The notes: a model not told the origin generated them from the sequence alone. Positions 1-5,697 are shown, counted from the stretch's first letter. The stretch: DNA of 5,734 bases from Clostridia bacterium (GCA_017958845.1 JAGDBW010000090.1:1-5734); one strand, 5' to 3'. Numbers and translations are program-made.

Positions 1-113
1 CCGGCGTCCGCGGCGCGGCGGGCGGCGTCGGCGAGGGCGCGTCCGTTGGCGGCGGGGTCGGCGACCTTGATGAGGGGGGAAGAAGCGGCGACTTTGACAA
101 ATCCGTCTTTCAT
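1..113 (-). CDS. nadE: Glutamine-dependent NAD+ synthase, N-terminal fragment (cut by window edge)
   Basis: Reading the minus strand from the ATG at 113-111 gives 37 codons that run off the left edge. The protein begins MKDGFVKVAASSPLIKVADP and continues into an Ala/Arg-rich helix. This matches the start of the glutaminase (carbon-nitrogen hydrolase) domain of two-domain clostridial NAD+ synthases, which typically open with GF(V/I)KVAAxxPxIKVAD, the first beta strand of the nitrilase fold. In the family, this domain supplies ammonia from glutamine to a C-terminal synthetase domain that amidates nicotinic acid adenine dinucleotide to NAD+ in the cytoplasm, and the whole protein is usually about 640 residues. 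The Glu-Lys-Cys catalytic residues and the synthetase domain lie outside the window. The start is supported by AAAGGA at 125-120, 6 nt upstream. The identification rests on a short stretch, and another nitrilase-family enzyme is the main alternative. Confidence 0.75.
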   Translation of the reverse strand, partial: MKDGFVKVAASSPLIKVADPAANGRALADAARRAADA

Positions 114-125
114 ATCTTTTCCTTT
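114..125 (-). promoter_or_regulatory. Ribosome binding site of the nadE fragment
   Basis: On the minus strand the sequence AAAGGAAAAGAT precedes the ATG at 113. AAAGGA (125-120) is a Shine-Dalgarno core with a 6-nt spacer. It is embedded in an A-rich, probably unstructured tract that follows two GC hairpins in the leader, and it fixes the start codon. Confidence 0.7.
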
Positions 126-129
126 TTTT

Positions 130-181
130 GCGATCGCGCGGATCGCGTCTGTGGTCGTTTGGCGCGGCGGGTCCGCCGCGC
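130..181 (-). other. Two hairpins in the nadE leader, sharing a 12-bp direct repeat
   Basis: The 5' leader of the minus-strand gene holds two perfect inverted repeats. GCGCGGCG (162-169) pairs with CGCCGCGC (174-181) around a 4-nt loop. GCGATC (130-135) pairs with GATCGC (141-146) around a 5-nt loop. The 12-mer GCGCGGATCGCG occurs at 136-147 and again at 178-189, so parts of the two elements could pair alternatively. The second hairpin ends just before the A-rich ribosome binding site. Neither is followed by a T tract on the minus strand, so they are not intrinsic terminators. I recognise no known riboswitch class. In sequence this GC-rich, such repeats can also arise by chance. Confidence 0.35.
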
Positions 182-249
182 GGATCGCGGCCCGGCCGGC
201 GGGAGAGGGGTCTCGCGGCAGAGCGGGGGAGCGATTTTTTCTCCCGTCT

Positions 250-279
250 ATTCTATCACATCGTTTTTGAAGATGTCAA
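250..279 (-). promoter_or_regulatory. Sigma-70/SigA-type promoter for nadE
   Basis: Read on the minus strand there is a perfect -35 box TTGACA (279-274), an 18-bp spacer, and a -10 box TAGAAT (255-250) preceded by TGA, which gives an extended -10 TGn element. Transcription would start near 243, leaving a leader of about 130 nt before the nadE ATG at 113. This is a short AT-rich island in very GC-rich DNA, which adds weight to the call. Confidence 0.75.
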
Positions 280-451
280 GCACACGCCCGCCCGCCGGCA
301 CGCGCGGCAGAGCGCCCGCGCGGGAGAGCGCACAGACCGAAAAAAAGGAGAGCCCCCCTGCCGCGCCTCCGTCGGCGGCCCCGTCCGCGCCCCCGCCCGA
401 AAAAAACGAAAAAAGCGCTTGTTTTTCCGCTTTGATTTTGCGCCCAAAAGG

Positions 452-480
452 TTGCATTCCGACCCAAACCGTGCTACAAT
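452..480 (+). promoter_or_regulatory. Extended -10 promoter of the two-gene operon
   Basis: TTGCAT (452-457), a 17-bp spacer and TACAAT (475-480) match the SigA consensus at 5 of 6 positions (TATAAT) and 4 of 6 positions (TTGACA). TGC at 472-474 provides the extended -10 element. The predicted start is near 487. It diverges from the nadE promoter at 250-279, and the two -35 boxes are about 170 bp apart. Two A-rich tracts at 400-414 lie upstream and might act as an UP-like or bent element, though they are rather far from the -35 box. The promoter also decides the start of the downstream gene, because the in-frame ATG at 479 overlaps the -10 box and would not be transcribed. Confidence 0.75.
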
Positions 481-497
481 GGAGGACGAAACAGACA

Positions 498-512
498 GGT
501 CCCTGCGGGACC
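498..512 (+). other. Leader hairpin just before the start of the 320-residue gene
   Basis: GGTCCC (498-503) pairs perfectly with GGGACC (507-512) around the triloop TGC, inside the roughly 40-nt leader of the operon mRNA. The weak ribosome binding site GGAAAAG (513-519) begins at the very next base. The hairpin could therefore stabilise the 5' end or affect ribosome loading. There is no T tract, so it is not a terminator. Confidence 0.45.
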
Positions 513-526
513 GGAAAAGAGCGAGA

Positions 527-1489
527 ATGAGCAACACGGTTTCTCTGCGGCGCCTGACGCGCCGGGAACTGACGGAACACGGCCGAAAGATCACACAGGC
601 GCTCCTCTCCGACGAGGCCTACCGCGCCGCCGCCGAGCGGGCGCGCGCCATCGGGGTGGAGACGGTGGTCTCCATCCGCGAGACCTTTACCGACGCCAAG
701 CGCGACGTCTTCCGACTGCCCGAGGACGACGAGATCCCCTTTGGGTACGCGGCGGAGCTGCGGGTGGATCTGTGCCGGGACGGGCGGATCCTCTTTGTGC
801 GCGACGAGTCCGGAGCGCCCAACCAGATGACCTGCGCCTACACCGTGATCTACACCCCCGAGACCCTGATCGGAAAAAAGCTGACCTTTCTCGAATTTGA
901 CGAGATCGACGGCGGCGAGTGCATCGCCGACTACATCGAGGACTATCTGGACCTGATCGAAGAGGACCACGGCGGGATGGCCTCCGTCCTCTATGCCGAA
1001 AACGCCTGCCCCGACGTCCCCGCCCGCGAGCCGGAGGTCATCTTTGACCCCGTCCGCCTGACGGGAGAAGACGTGGTGGAGTTTCAGGCCGGTCCGTTTT
1101 CCGGTTCGTACCTGGTCGAGGGGTCGGCCTTTGTCCCCTGTGACGTATTCCGCCCCCTGACGCTGATCCTCGAGAGCGCCCGCTTCGGCACCGTGTGCGA
1201 CCACGGCGTGACGGCCTTTCGGCGCGACGAGTGGGAGGCGTTCGCCGCCCGCCTGCGTCAGGCCGTTGAGTTGGTGCGGCGCGCGCCCTGCTTTTCGGAG
1301 GTGCTGAGCGGTCTGGAGCTCTATGCGCTCGACCCGACCGACAAAGAAGAAAAGTGGCTGGACGCCGTCACCTGCCGCCGGCCGGAGCAGTTCTGCCGCA
1401 TGGCAGAAGATCTGCTGCGCTGGGCCGACGAAGCCCTCACCCGACAAAACGACCCGGCCGGCGCCGTGATCTCGGCGCTCTGGCCGTGA
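527..1489 (+). CDS. Unrecognised acidic cytoplasmic protein, 320 aa
   Basis: I do not recognise this protein. It has no signal peptide, no hydrophobic segment long enough to span a membrane, and no Walker, helix-turn-helix or zinc-ribbon motif. It starts with a basic stretch (MSNTVSLRRLTRRELTEHGR), followed by an N-terminal helical region to about residue 45. Mixed strand-like segments with many Asp and Glu follow, for example 122-148. It ends with a helical region from about 233 to 304. Nine cysteines (83, 103, 132, 161, 205, 224, 255, 283, 290) are spread without a clear metal-binding spacing. I chose the ATG at 527 because the promoter at 452-480 puts the transcript start near 487. Upstream in-frame ATGs would lie in or before the promoter. 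The ribosome binding site is weak (GGAAAAG, 7 nt from the ATG). It is the first gene of an operon with the MIF-like gene 12 nt downstream, which hints at a shared role. Reality as a gene is likely from the long GC-biased frame, promoter and close coupling. Confidence 0.8.
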   Translation: MSNTVSLRRLTRRELTEHGRKITQALLSDEAYRAAAERARAIGVETVVSIRETFTDAKRDVFRLPEDDEIPFGYAAELRVDLCRDGRILFVRDESGAPNQMTCAYTVIYTPETLIGKKLTFLEFDEIDGGECIADYIEDYLDLIEEDHGGMASVLYAENACPDVPAREPEVIFDPVRLTGEDVVEFQAGPFSGSYLVEGSAFVPCDVFRPLTLILESARFGTVCDHGVTAFRRDEWEAFAARLRQAVELVRRAPCFSEVLSGLELYALDPTDKEEKWLDAVTCRRPEQFCRMAEDLLRWADEALTRQNDPAGAVISALWP

Positions 1490-1490
1490 G

Positions 1491-1496
1491 AGGAGG
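1491..1496 (+). promoter_or_regulatory. Strong ribosome binding site of the tautomerase gene
   Basis: A perfect AGGAGG lies 5 nt (CCCCC) before the ATG at 1502 and directly after the TGA of the preceding gene at 1487-1489. The stop and the ribosome binding site are almost contiguous, consistent with translational coupling. It is much stronger than the site of the first gene, so the second protein may be made in larger amounts from the same mRNA. Confidence 0.8.
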
Positions 1497-1501
1497 CCCC
1501 C

Positions 1502-1843
1502 ATGCCCTACGTCCGTCTGAGTACCGATCGCCCCGTCGGCCCGTCCGAGGCCGCCCGCCTGCGCCGTGAGCTGGGCGAGGCGATCACGACCTTTTCCGGC
1601 AAGAGCGAGCGCTGGCTGATGACCGAGCTGTGCGGAGGATGCGTGATGTCCATGGCCGGCTCGGACGAGCCCTGCGCCATGCTCTCGGTGTCGCTCTTCG
1701 GCGAGCCGAGCGAACAAGAATGCCGCGCCTTTACCGCCCGCGTCACCCCCGTGTTGTGTGAGATCCTCGGTCTCTCGCCCGCGCGCGTCTACGTCGCCTA
1801 CGGGCACACCGGGCAGTGGGGATGGAACGGCGACAACTTTTGA
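1502..1843 (+). CDS. MIF / phenylpyruvate tautomerase family protein, 113 aa
   Basis: This is a small tautomerase-superfamily protein of the macrophage migration inhibitory factor type. Members form trimers and use an N-terminal proline, exposed when the initiator Met is removed, to interconvert keto and enol forms of compounds such as phenylpyruvate. The physiological substrate in bacteria is mostly unknown. Visible family marks are Met-Pro at the start (catalytic Pro), GKSE with Lys34 at the place of MIF Lys32, SDEPCAM aligning with the MIF SSEPCAL segment, LSPARVYVAY aligning with ISPDRVYINY (Tyr97 matching MIF Tyr95), and the C-terminal GWNGDNF. The position of MIF Asn97 is Ala99 here. 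The second Cys of the MIF CALC motif is missing (CAML), but a separate CGGC sits at 44-47. Length is normal for the family. There is no signal peptide. It is the second gene of an operon behind the unrecognised 320-residue gene and is followed by terminator-like hairpins. Confidence 0.88.
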   Translation: MPYVRLSTDRPVGPSEAARLRRELGEAITTFSGKSERWLMTELCGGCVMSMAGSDEPCAMLSVSLFGEPSEQECRAFTARVTPVLCEILGLSPARVYVAYGHTGQWGWNGDNF

Positions 1844-1846
1844 GTA

Positions 1847-1888
1847 CCCTGTTTGAGCGCAAAAGCAGGGGGTTTTGACCTTATTTTT
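1847..1888 (+). terminator. Weak terminator-like hairpin after the tautomerase gene
   Basis: CCCTGTTT (1847-1854) pairs with AAGCAGGG-side bases 1863-1870 (eight pairs including one G-T wobble) around an 8-nt loop, starting 4 nt after the stop codon. It is followed by GGTTTTGACC and then TTATTTTT. The first T run is short and interrupted, so termination here is probably incomplete. The second hairpin at 1954 may act as backup. Confidence 0.5.
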
Positions 1889-1953
1889 CTCTTTTGACCG
1901 ATTTGCGCCCCGCACGTCCGGCATGAGCGTCTCGCTTTTTTCGGGAGCGAGCC

Positions 1954-1985
1954 GCGCGCCGTCGGCGGGCGCGCTTTACTTTTTT
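1954..1985 (+). terminator. Rho-independent terminator of the tautomerase operon
   Basis: GCGCGCC (1954-1960) pairs perfectly with GGCGCGC (1968-1974) around a 7-nt loop, followed directly by TTTACTTTTTT (1975-1985) and then a further T run at 1990-1994. A GC-only stem plus an immediate T tract is the classic intrinsic terminator form. It lies about 110 nt after the tautomerase stop codon and would separate the operon from the transporter gene. Confidence 0.65.
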
Positions 1986-1997
1986 GTCGTTTTTGTC

Positions 1998-2031
1998 GGG
2001 GGCGACCCGCCCCCCGGCGCGGGGCCGCGCC
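1998..2031 (+). other. Two adjacent GC-only inverted repeats
   Basis: GGGGGCG (1998-2004) and CGCCCCC (2008-2014) form a 7-bp stem with a 3-nt loop. Directly after it, GGCGCGG (2016-2022) and CCGCGCC (2025-2031) form a second perfect inverted repeat with a 2-nt centre. Neither has a T tract on either strand, so they are not terminators. They may be structure in a non-coding RNA or chance products of the extreme GC content here. Confidence 0.3.
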
Positions 2032-2051
2032 CGCGTCCGCCCTCGGCTCCG

Positions 2052-2163
2052 CGTCCGCACGCGACCGCAGACCGCATGTAACCAAAAGTGTGCGTCCGAC
2101 CCGCCTTCACGTCCGCACGCGATCCGGCCCGCACGCGATCCACGTCACCAAAAGTTTGCGTCC
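2052..2163 (+). repeat. Imperfect tandem repeat upstream of the transporter gene
   Basis: Two units share the same order of blocks. Block A, CGTCCGCACGCGA, is at 2052-2064 and 2110-2122 (13 of 13 identical). Block B, ACCAAAAGTKTGCGTCC, is at 2081-2097 and 2147-2163 (16 of 17 identical). The block offsets differ (58 and 66 bp) because the second unit carries an extra copy of CCGCACGCGATCC (2113-2125 and 2129-2141, 16 bp apart). The region has no open frame with a ribosome binding site. It could be a duplicated regulator-binding site or leader element of the transporter gene, or a copy of a dispersed intergenic repeat of this genome. Confidence 0.6.
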
Positions 2164-2200
2164 CGGCCGGGCGCGGCCCGCTCCTTTGCATAGCGAAAAG

Positions 2201-2224
2201 GCAAAACGCAAAAAAGCAAAACGC
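2201..2224 (+). repeat. Perfect 9-bp A-rich direct repeat
   Basis: GCAAAACGC occurs at 2201-2209 and 2216-2224, separated by AAAAAA, in the only A-rich part of the leader of the transporter gene. With the spacing of 15 bp it might be a small operator or simply low-complexity DNA. I could not find a convincing -35/-10 pair in 2160-2280. TATTCT at 2249-2254 is a possible -10 without a matching -35. Confidence 0.3.
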
Positions 2225-2272
2225 CCATCCCTCTTTCTTTCCGTTTTTTATTCTGAGCCATCCTCCAAAAGG

Positions 2273-2278
2273 AAAGGA
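2273..2278 (+). promoter_or_regulatory. Ribosome binding site of the transporter gene
   Basis: AAAGGA lies 7 nt before the ATG at 2286, within the purine run AAAAGGAAAGGA. It decides the start. The frame stays open upstream to 2088, but that extension is Arg/Pro-rich repeat DNA without family similarity, while the ABC domain begins right at MLSLRHITKVY. Confidence 0.8.
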
Positions 2279-2285
2279 TATCTCC

Positions 2286-5200
2286 ATGCTTTCTCTTCGG
2301 CACATCACCAAAGTCTACGATGCCGGCGGCGACCGCGTCACGGCGCTCTCGGACGTGAGCGTGTTCTTTCGGCCGCACGAGTTTGTGTCGGTCCTCGGCC
2401 CCTCCGGCTGCGGAAAGACGACGCTGCTCAACCTTATCGGGGGCCTCGACCGCTACACCGACGGCGAGATGTCGGTGGACGGCGTGTCCACCCGCGACTA
2501 CCGCGACCGCGACTGGGACGCCTACCGCAATCACCGCATCGGCTTTGTCTTTCAGAGCTATCAGCTCATCCCGCACCAGACGGTACTGGCCAACGTCGAG
2601 CTGGCCCTGACCCTCTCGGGCGTGCCCCGTGACGAGCGTCGGCGCCGCGCGGCCGACGTGCTGGAAAAGGTGGGGCTGGGCGACCAGCTCAAAAAACGGC
2701 CCGGGCAGATGTCCGGCGGACAGATGCAGCGCGTGGCCATCGCCCGCGCGCTGGTCAACGACCCGGAGATCCTGCTGGCGGACGAGCCGACCGGCGCTCT
2801 GGACACCAAGACCAGCGAGCAGATCATGGACCTGCTCAAGGAGGTCTCCCGCGACCGCCTGGTCATCATGGTCACCCACAACCCGGAGCTGGCCGACCGC
2901 TACTCCACCCGCATCATCCGGCTGCTCGACGGCCGCGTGCAGAGCGACAGCGACCCCTATACCGAAGAGCAGGAGCGGGCCGAAGTGACGGCGCGCGCCG
3001 CGGCGAAAGCCGAAGCCGGAAGGGAAGAGGAGGCAAAAAAGCCGCCGGAGGACGACGCGCAGCCGCAGGTTATCGACATACCCGCCGATCCGCCCGCCGA
3101 TCCGCCCGCCGAGCGGACAAAAGCGGACCCGGCCGACAAGCCGAAACGCCCGCGCGCCAAAGCCGCCAAAAACAACGCCAAGACCAAACGGACCTCCATG
3201 TCCTTTTGGACGGCGCTCTCCTTGTCGGTGCGCAACCTCCTGACCAAAAAGGCGCGGACCTTTCTGACCGGCTTTGCCGGTTCCATCGGCATCATCGGCA
3301 TCGCGCTGATCCTCGCGCTCTCCAACGGCATCCAGCTCTATATCGACCGCGTGGAGGCCGACGCGCTCTCCTCCTATCCTCTCTCGGTCGAGCGGGTGAC
3401 CATCAGTATCTCGGACGTGCTGCGCGCCTTTACGGGGAACGCGGAGGAGCAGGCGGAGCACGAGGAGGGCTACGTCTACTCCTCCACCGCCATGACCAAG
3501 ATGATCAAGACCATCCGCGAAGGCATCCACGTCAACGACCTCCGATCCTTTAAGAAATATATCGAGACCGAGACCGACATGACCGACCTCCGCGTCGCGA
3601 CCGTCGAATACGAGTACGGGATCACCCCCGAGATCTGGCACACCTACCGCGACCCCGAGAGCGGCGCGTCGGTCCGGGTGCACGCCTCGCCCTCGCAGGT
3701 CATGGACGCCATGCTCTCCCGCATGGGCATGAACGGATCCGGCAGCTCGATGGTCAGCATCTCGCTCTTTGATCAGCTCTTGGACAACCGGGAGTTGCTG
3801 GACTCCCAGTACGAGCAGATCGCCCCGGGCGGCCGCTGGCCGCAGGCGCGCGACGAGGTGGCGCTCTTTGTCGACTCCAACAGCGAGATCAACGACCTGT
3901 TTCTCTATGCCCTGGGCTTCAAGGACCCCGCCAGGATGACCGAGATCTTTGCCCAGTTGATGATGACCGGCACGGTGGACGAAGAAGCCCTGGAGAGCAC
4001 CCGCTACGCCATGTCCGATCTGTTGGGCGAGACGTTTACGCTGGCGGTGCCGGGGCAGATGTACGAGCAGAACCCGGACGGCACCTACTCCTATCGCGGC
4101 GACTATGCCACGCCGGCCGACGTGTCCTTTGTGGACGAGGTCCTGCGCCGGGTCGAGAGCGGCGACACGGAGGCGGGGCTGACGCTGAAGATCGTGGGCG
4201 TCTTTCGTCCCAGGCCCGAGGTGGCCGCCACCTCGGTCAACGGCGTGATCGGCTACACCTCCGCCCTGACCGACTATCTGCTGCAGCAGTCCGAGCACAC
4301 CGACGTCTGCGCCGCCCAGGCCGCCTCGCCCAACGTGGACGTTCTTTCCGGAAAGATCTTTCGTGACCGCTACGAGAGCATCACGGAGGACGAAAAAGTC
4401 GCCGGCGCGGACGAGCGCTACCTGGCCCCCGGTCTGACGGCGGCGGAGCAGCGCACGCTCTTAAAAGAAGAACTCCTCGCCGACCGGGTCTACCTCACCT
4501 ACCTGGCCGGGCAGGCGCGCCTGGCCGTCATCGACGAGATGACCGCCGAAGGCCTCGAAGGAAACGCCGCCAAGATCGAATATATGTGCCAGCAGCTCAA
4601 AGGGCATCTGCTCGACCCGGCGCTGGCGGCCTCGCCGTTCGCGGCCGAGATCCTCGGCGCGGCGGGCGCGGACGCGTCGCTGCTCGGTGAGGCCACCGAG
4701 GAGGACGTCGACCGTATGCTCTCGACCTACACCTCCGCCCCGGCGCTCTACCAGGGGGTGATCGCCCGGGAGATGACGCGCTTTCTCGGCTATCTGGACG
4801 CCCTGCTCGGGCGCGGAGCGACCGTCGCCCTCGAAACGGCCAAAGCGGACCGTCTCGCCGAGATCGACGCCCTCTCCGACGCGGACGTCGCCCAGGCGTA
4901 CGCCGCTTTTTACGCCGCGTACGCCGCGGAACAAAAGACCGAACTCTACGATCTGCTCCACGCGGACCTCTCCTCCTCCACCTACGAGGAAAATATGACG
5001 GCCTTCGGCTACGCCGATCCCGACGACCCCCAAGCCATCAACATCTATCCCGCCAGCTTTGAGATGAAGGACCGCGTCAACGCGCTCATCGCCGCCTACA
5101 ACGAGCGGCAGACCGACGACAGCGACAAGATCGTCTACACCGACTATATCGGCGTCCTCTTTTCTTCCATCTCGCTGATCCTCAACATCGTCAAGTACGT

Positions 5201-5594
5201 GCTCATCGCCTTTGTGTCGGTGTCGCTGGTGGTCTCCTCCATCATGATCGGCATCATCACCTATATCTCGGTGCTCGAGCGCACCCGCGAGATCGGCATC
5301 CTGCGGGCCGTCGGAGCGTCCAAGCGGGACGTGCGGCGCGTCTTTAACGCCGAGACCATGGTCATCGGCTTTTTGTCCGGGGTGTTCGGCATCCTCGCCA
5401 CGCTGGTCCTGACCCTCCCGGTCAACGCCCTGATCCGCTTTTTCTCCGGCGCGCAGGGCATCGGCGCGCGCCTGCCGTTCTGGGGCGCGATCGTGCTGAT
5501 CGTCATCAGCGTCCTTCTGACCCTGACGGCCGGGCTCATCCCGGCGGGCGCCGCCGCCCGCAAAGACCCGGTCGAGGCGCTGCGCACCGAGTGA
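2286..5594 (+). CDS. ABC transporter, fused ATPase and FtsX/MacB-type permease, 1102 aa
   Basis: Residues 1-224 are a MacB/LolD-like ATPase: Walker A GPSGCGKT (38-45), Q-loop Gln90, signature MSGGQ (142-146), Walker B ILLADE (162-167), D-loop GALD (170-173) and switch His198. Residues 225-305 are a charged Ala/Pro/Lys linker with an ADPP repeat. The permease has a first membrane helix at about 326-347, a very large outer domain of about 615 residues, and three C-terminal helices at about 964-992, 1025-1050 and 1065-1089. It carries the FtsX-family motif ERTREIGILRAVGASKRD (998-1015) and ends DPVEALRTE. All ATPase residues are intact, so it should be active. Two copies would form a complete MacB-like transporter. 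In such type VII ABC proteins ATP hydrolysis usually drives movement of the outer domain (export from the membrane, peptide resistance or cell-wall control) rather than classic transport. The substrate cannot be told from sequence, and no two-component genes or partner protein are adjacent. Residues about 690-897 are Ala-rich and helical and may be a lineage-specific insertion. It is longer than MacB (about 650 residues) but similar in layout to 1000-1200-residue clostridial proteins. Confidence 0.93.
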   Translation: MLSLRHITKVYDAGGDRVTALSDVSVFFRPHEFVSVLGPSGCGKTTLLNLIGGLDRYTDGEMSVDGVSTRDYRDRDWDAYRNHRIGFVFQSYQLIPHQTVLANVELALTLSGVPRDERRRRAADVLEKVGLGDQLKKRPGQMSGGQMQRVAIARALVNDPEILLADEPTGALDTKTSEQIMDLLKEVSRDRLVIMVTHNPELADRYSTRIIRLLDGRVQSDSDPYTEEQERAEVTARAAAKAEAGREEEAKKPPEDDAQPQVIDIPADPPADPPAERTKADPADKPKRPRAKAAKNNAKTKRTSMSFWTALSLSVRNLLTKKARTFLTGFAGSIGIIGIALILALSNGIQLYIDRVEADALSSYPLSVERVTISISDVLRAFTGNAEEQAEHEEGYVYSSTAMTKMIKTIREGIHVNDLRSFKKYIETETDMTDLRVATVEYEYGITPEIWHTYRDPESGASVRVHASPSQVMDAMLSRMGMNGSGSSMVSISLFDQLLDNRELLDSQYEQIAPGGRWPQARDEVALFVDSNSEINDLFLYALGFKDPARMTEIFAQLMMTGTVDEEALESTRYAMSDLLGETFTLAVPGQMYEQNPDGTYSYRGDYATPADVSFVDEVLRRVESGDTEAGLTLKIVGVFRPRPEVAATSVNGVIGYTSALTDYLLQQSEHTDVCAAQAASPNVDVLSGKIFRDRYESITEDEKVAGADERYLAPGLTAAEQRTLLKEELLADRVYLTYLAGQARLAVIDEMTAEGLEGNAAKIEYMCQQLKGHLLDPALAASPFAAEILGAAGADASLLGEATEEDVDRMLSTYTSAPALYQGVIAREMTRFLGYLDALLGRGATVALETAKADRLAEIDALSDADVAQAYAAFYAAYAAEQKTELYDLLHADLSSSTYEENMTAFGYADPDDPQAINIYPASFEMKDRVNALIAAYNERQTDDSDKIVYTDYIGVLFSSISLILNIVKYVLIAFVSVSLVVSSIMIGIITYISVLERTREIGILRAVGASKRDVRRVFNAETMVIGFLSGVFGILATLVLTLPVNALIRFFSGAQGIGARLPFWGAIVLIVISVLLTLTAGLIPAGAAARKDPVEALRTE
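3081..3110 (+). repeat. In-frame 12-bp tandem repeat in the transporter linker
   Basis: CCCGCCGATCCG occurs twice in tandem, plus a half copy, encoding PADPPADPPA (residues 266-275) inside the linker between ATPase and permease. The unit length is a multiple of three, so copy-number change would only alter linker length without breaking the frame. Confidence 0.75.
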
Positions 5595-5646
5595 CCGCGC
5601 GCCGCCGCGGAACATCGGCCGCCGCCGGGCAAAAACCAAAAAAAGT

Positions 5647-5678
5647 CCCCCTCGCCGTCTTTTGGCGACGGGGTTTTT
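5647..5678 (+). terminator. Rho-independent terminator of the transporter gene
   Basis: CCCCCTCGCC (5647-5656) pairs with GGCGACGGGG (5664-5673) with one C-C mismatch (nine pairs) around a 7-nt loop, followed by TTTTT (5674-5678). It starts 52 nt after the stop codon. Outside this, GCAAAACC-type arms (GCAAAAACC at 5629-5637 and GGTTTTTGC at 5672-5680) are perfect reverse complements. With the A run at 5638-5644, the element could also work in the opposite direction for a gene converging from the right. Confidence 0.8.
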
Positions 5679-5697
5679 GCAAAAGCGGGGGTTTTTG

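Noticed and set aside
345..350. AAGGAG resembling a ribosome binding site
   Set aside because: No ATG, GTG or TTG at a suitable distance follows, and no transcript is expected across this point on the plus strand.
400..433. Minus-strand terminator-like element (AAAGCG / CGCTTT with two T runs)
   Set aside because: The stem is only 6 bp with a 10-nt loop, and no minus-strand gene lies upstream to be terminated. The A/T runs may instead be promoter-associated.
128..526. N-terminal extension of the 320-residue gene, including the ATG at 479
   Set aside because: The extension runs through both divergent promoters. The ATG at 479 overlaps the -10 box, so a transcript starting near 487 cannot include it.
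1875..1899. Two TTGACC sequences as possible -35 boxes
   Set aside because: Neither has a -10-like hexamer 16-18 bp downstream.
248..1924. 558-residue open frame on the minus strand
   Set aside because: It lies opposite the 320-residue and MIF-like genes. It is open because high GC removes stop codons, has no family resemblance, and spans two promoters and a terminator.
1875..2081. 68-codon plus-strand frame between the tautomerase and transporter genes
   Set aside because: It has no ribosome binding site, runs through the terminator hairpins, and has a low-complexity Pro/Arg composition.
2052..2163. CRISPR array
   Set aside because: There are only two or three imperfect short units, spacing is uneven, parts of the spacers are themselves repeated, and no cas gene is present.
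2088..2285. 66-codon N-terminal extension of the transporter
   Set aside because: It is translated repeat DNA without family similarity. The ATG at 2286 has a good ribosome binding site and starts exactly at the ABC domain.
2145..4298. 717-residue open frame on the minus strand
   Set aside because: It is a shadow of the ABC transporter gene, rich in His/Gly/Asp/Val as expected for antisense of GC-rich coding DNA, with no domain visible.
4461..5639. 392-residue open frame on the minus strand
   Set aside because: It is opposite the conserved FtsX C-terminal region and the terminator. The plus strand is clearly the coding one.
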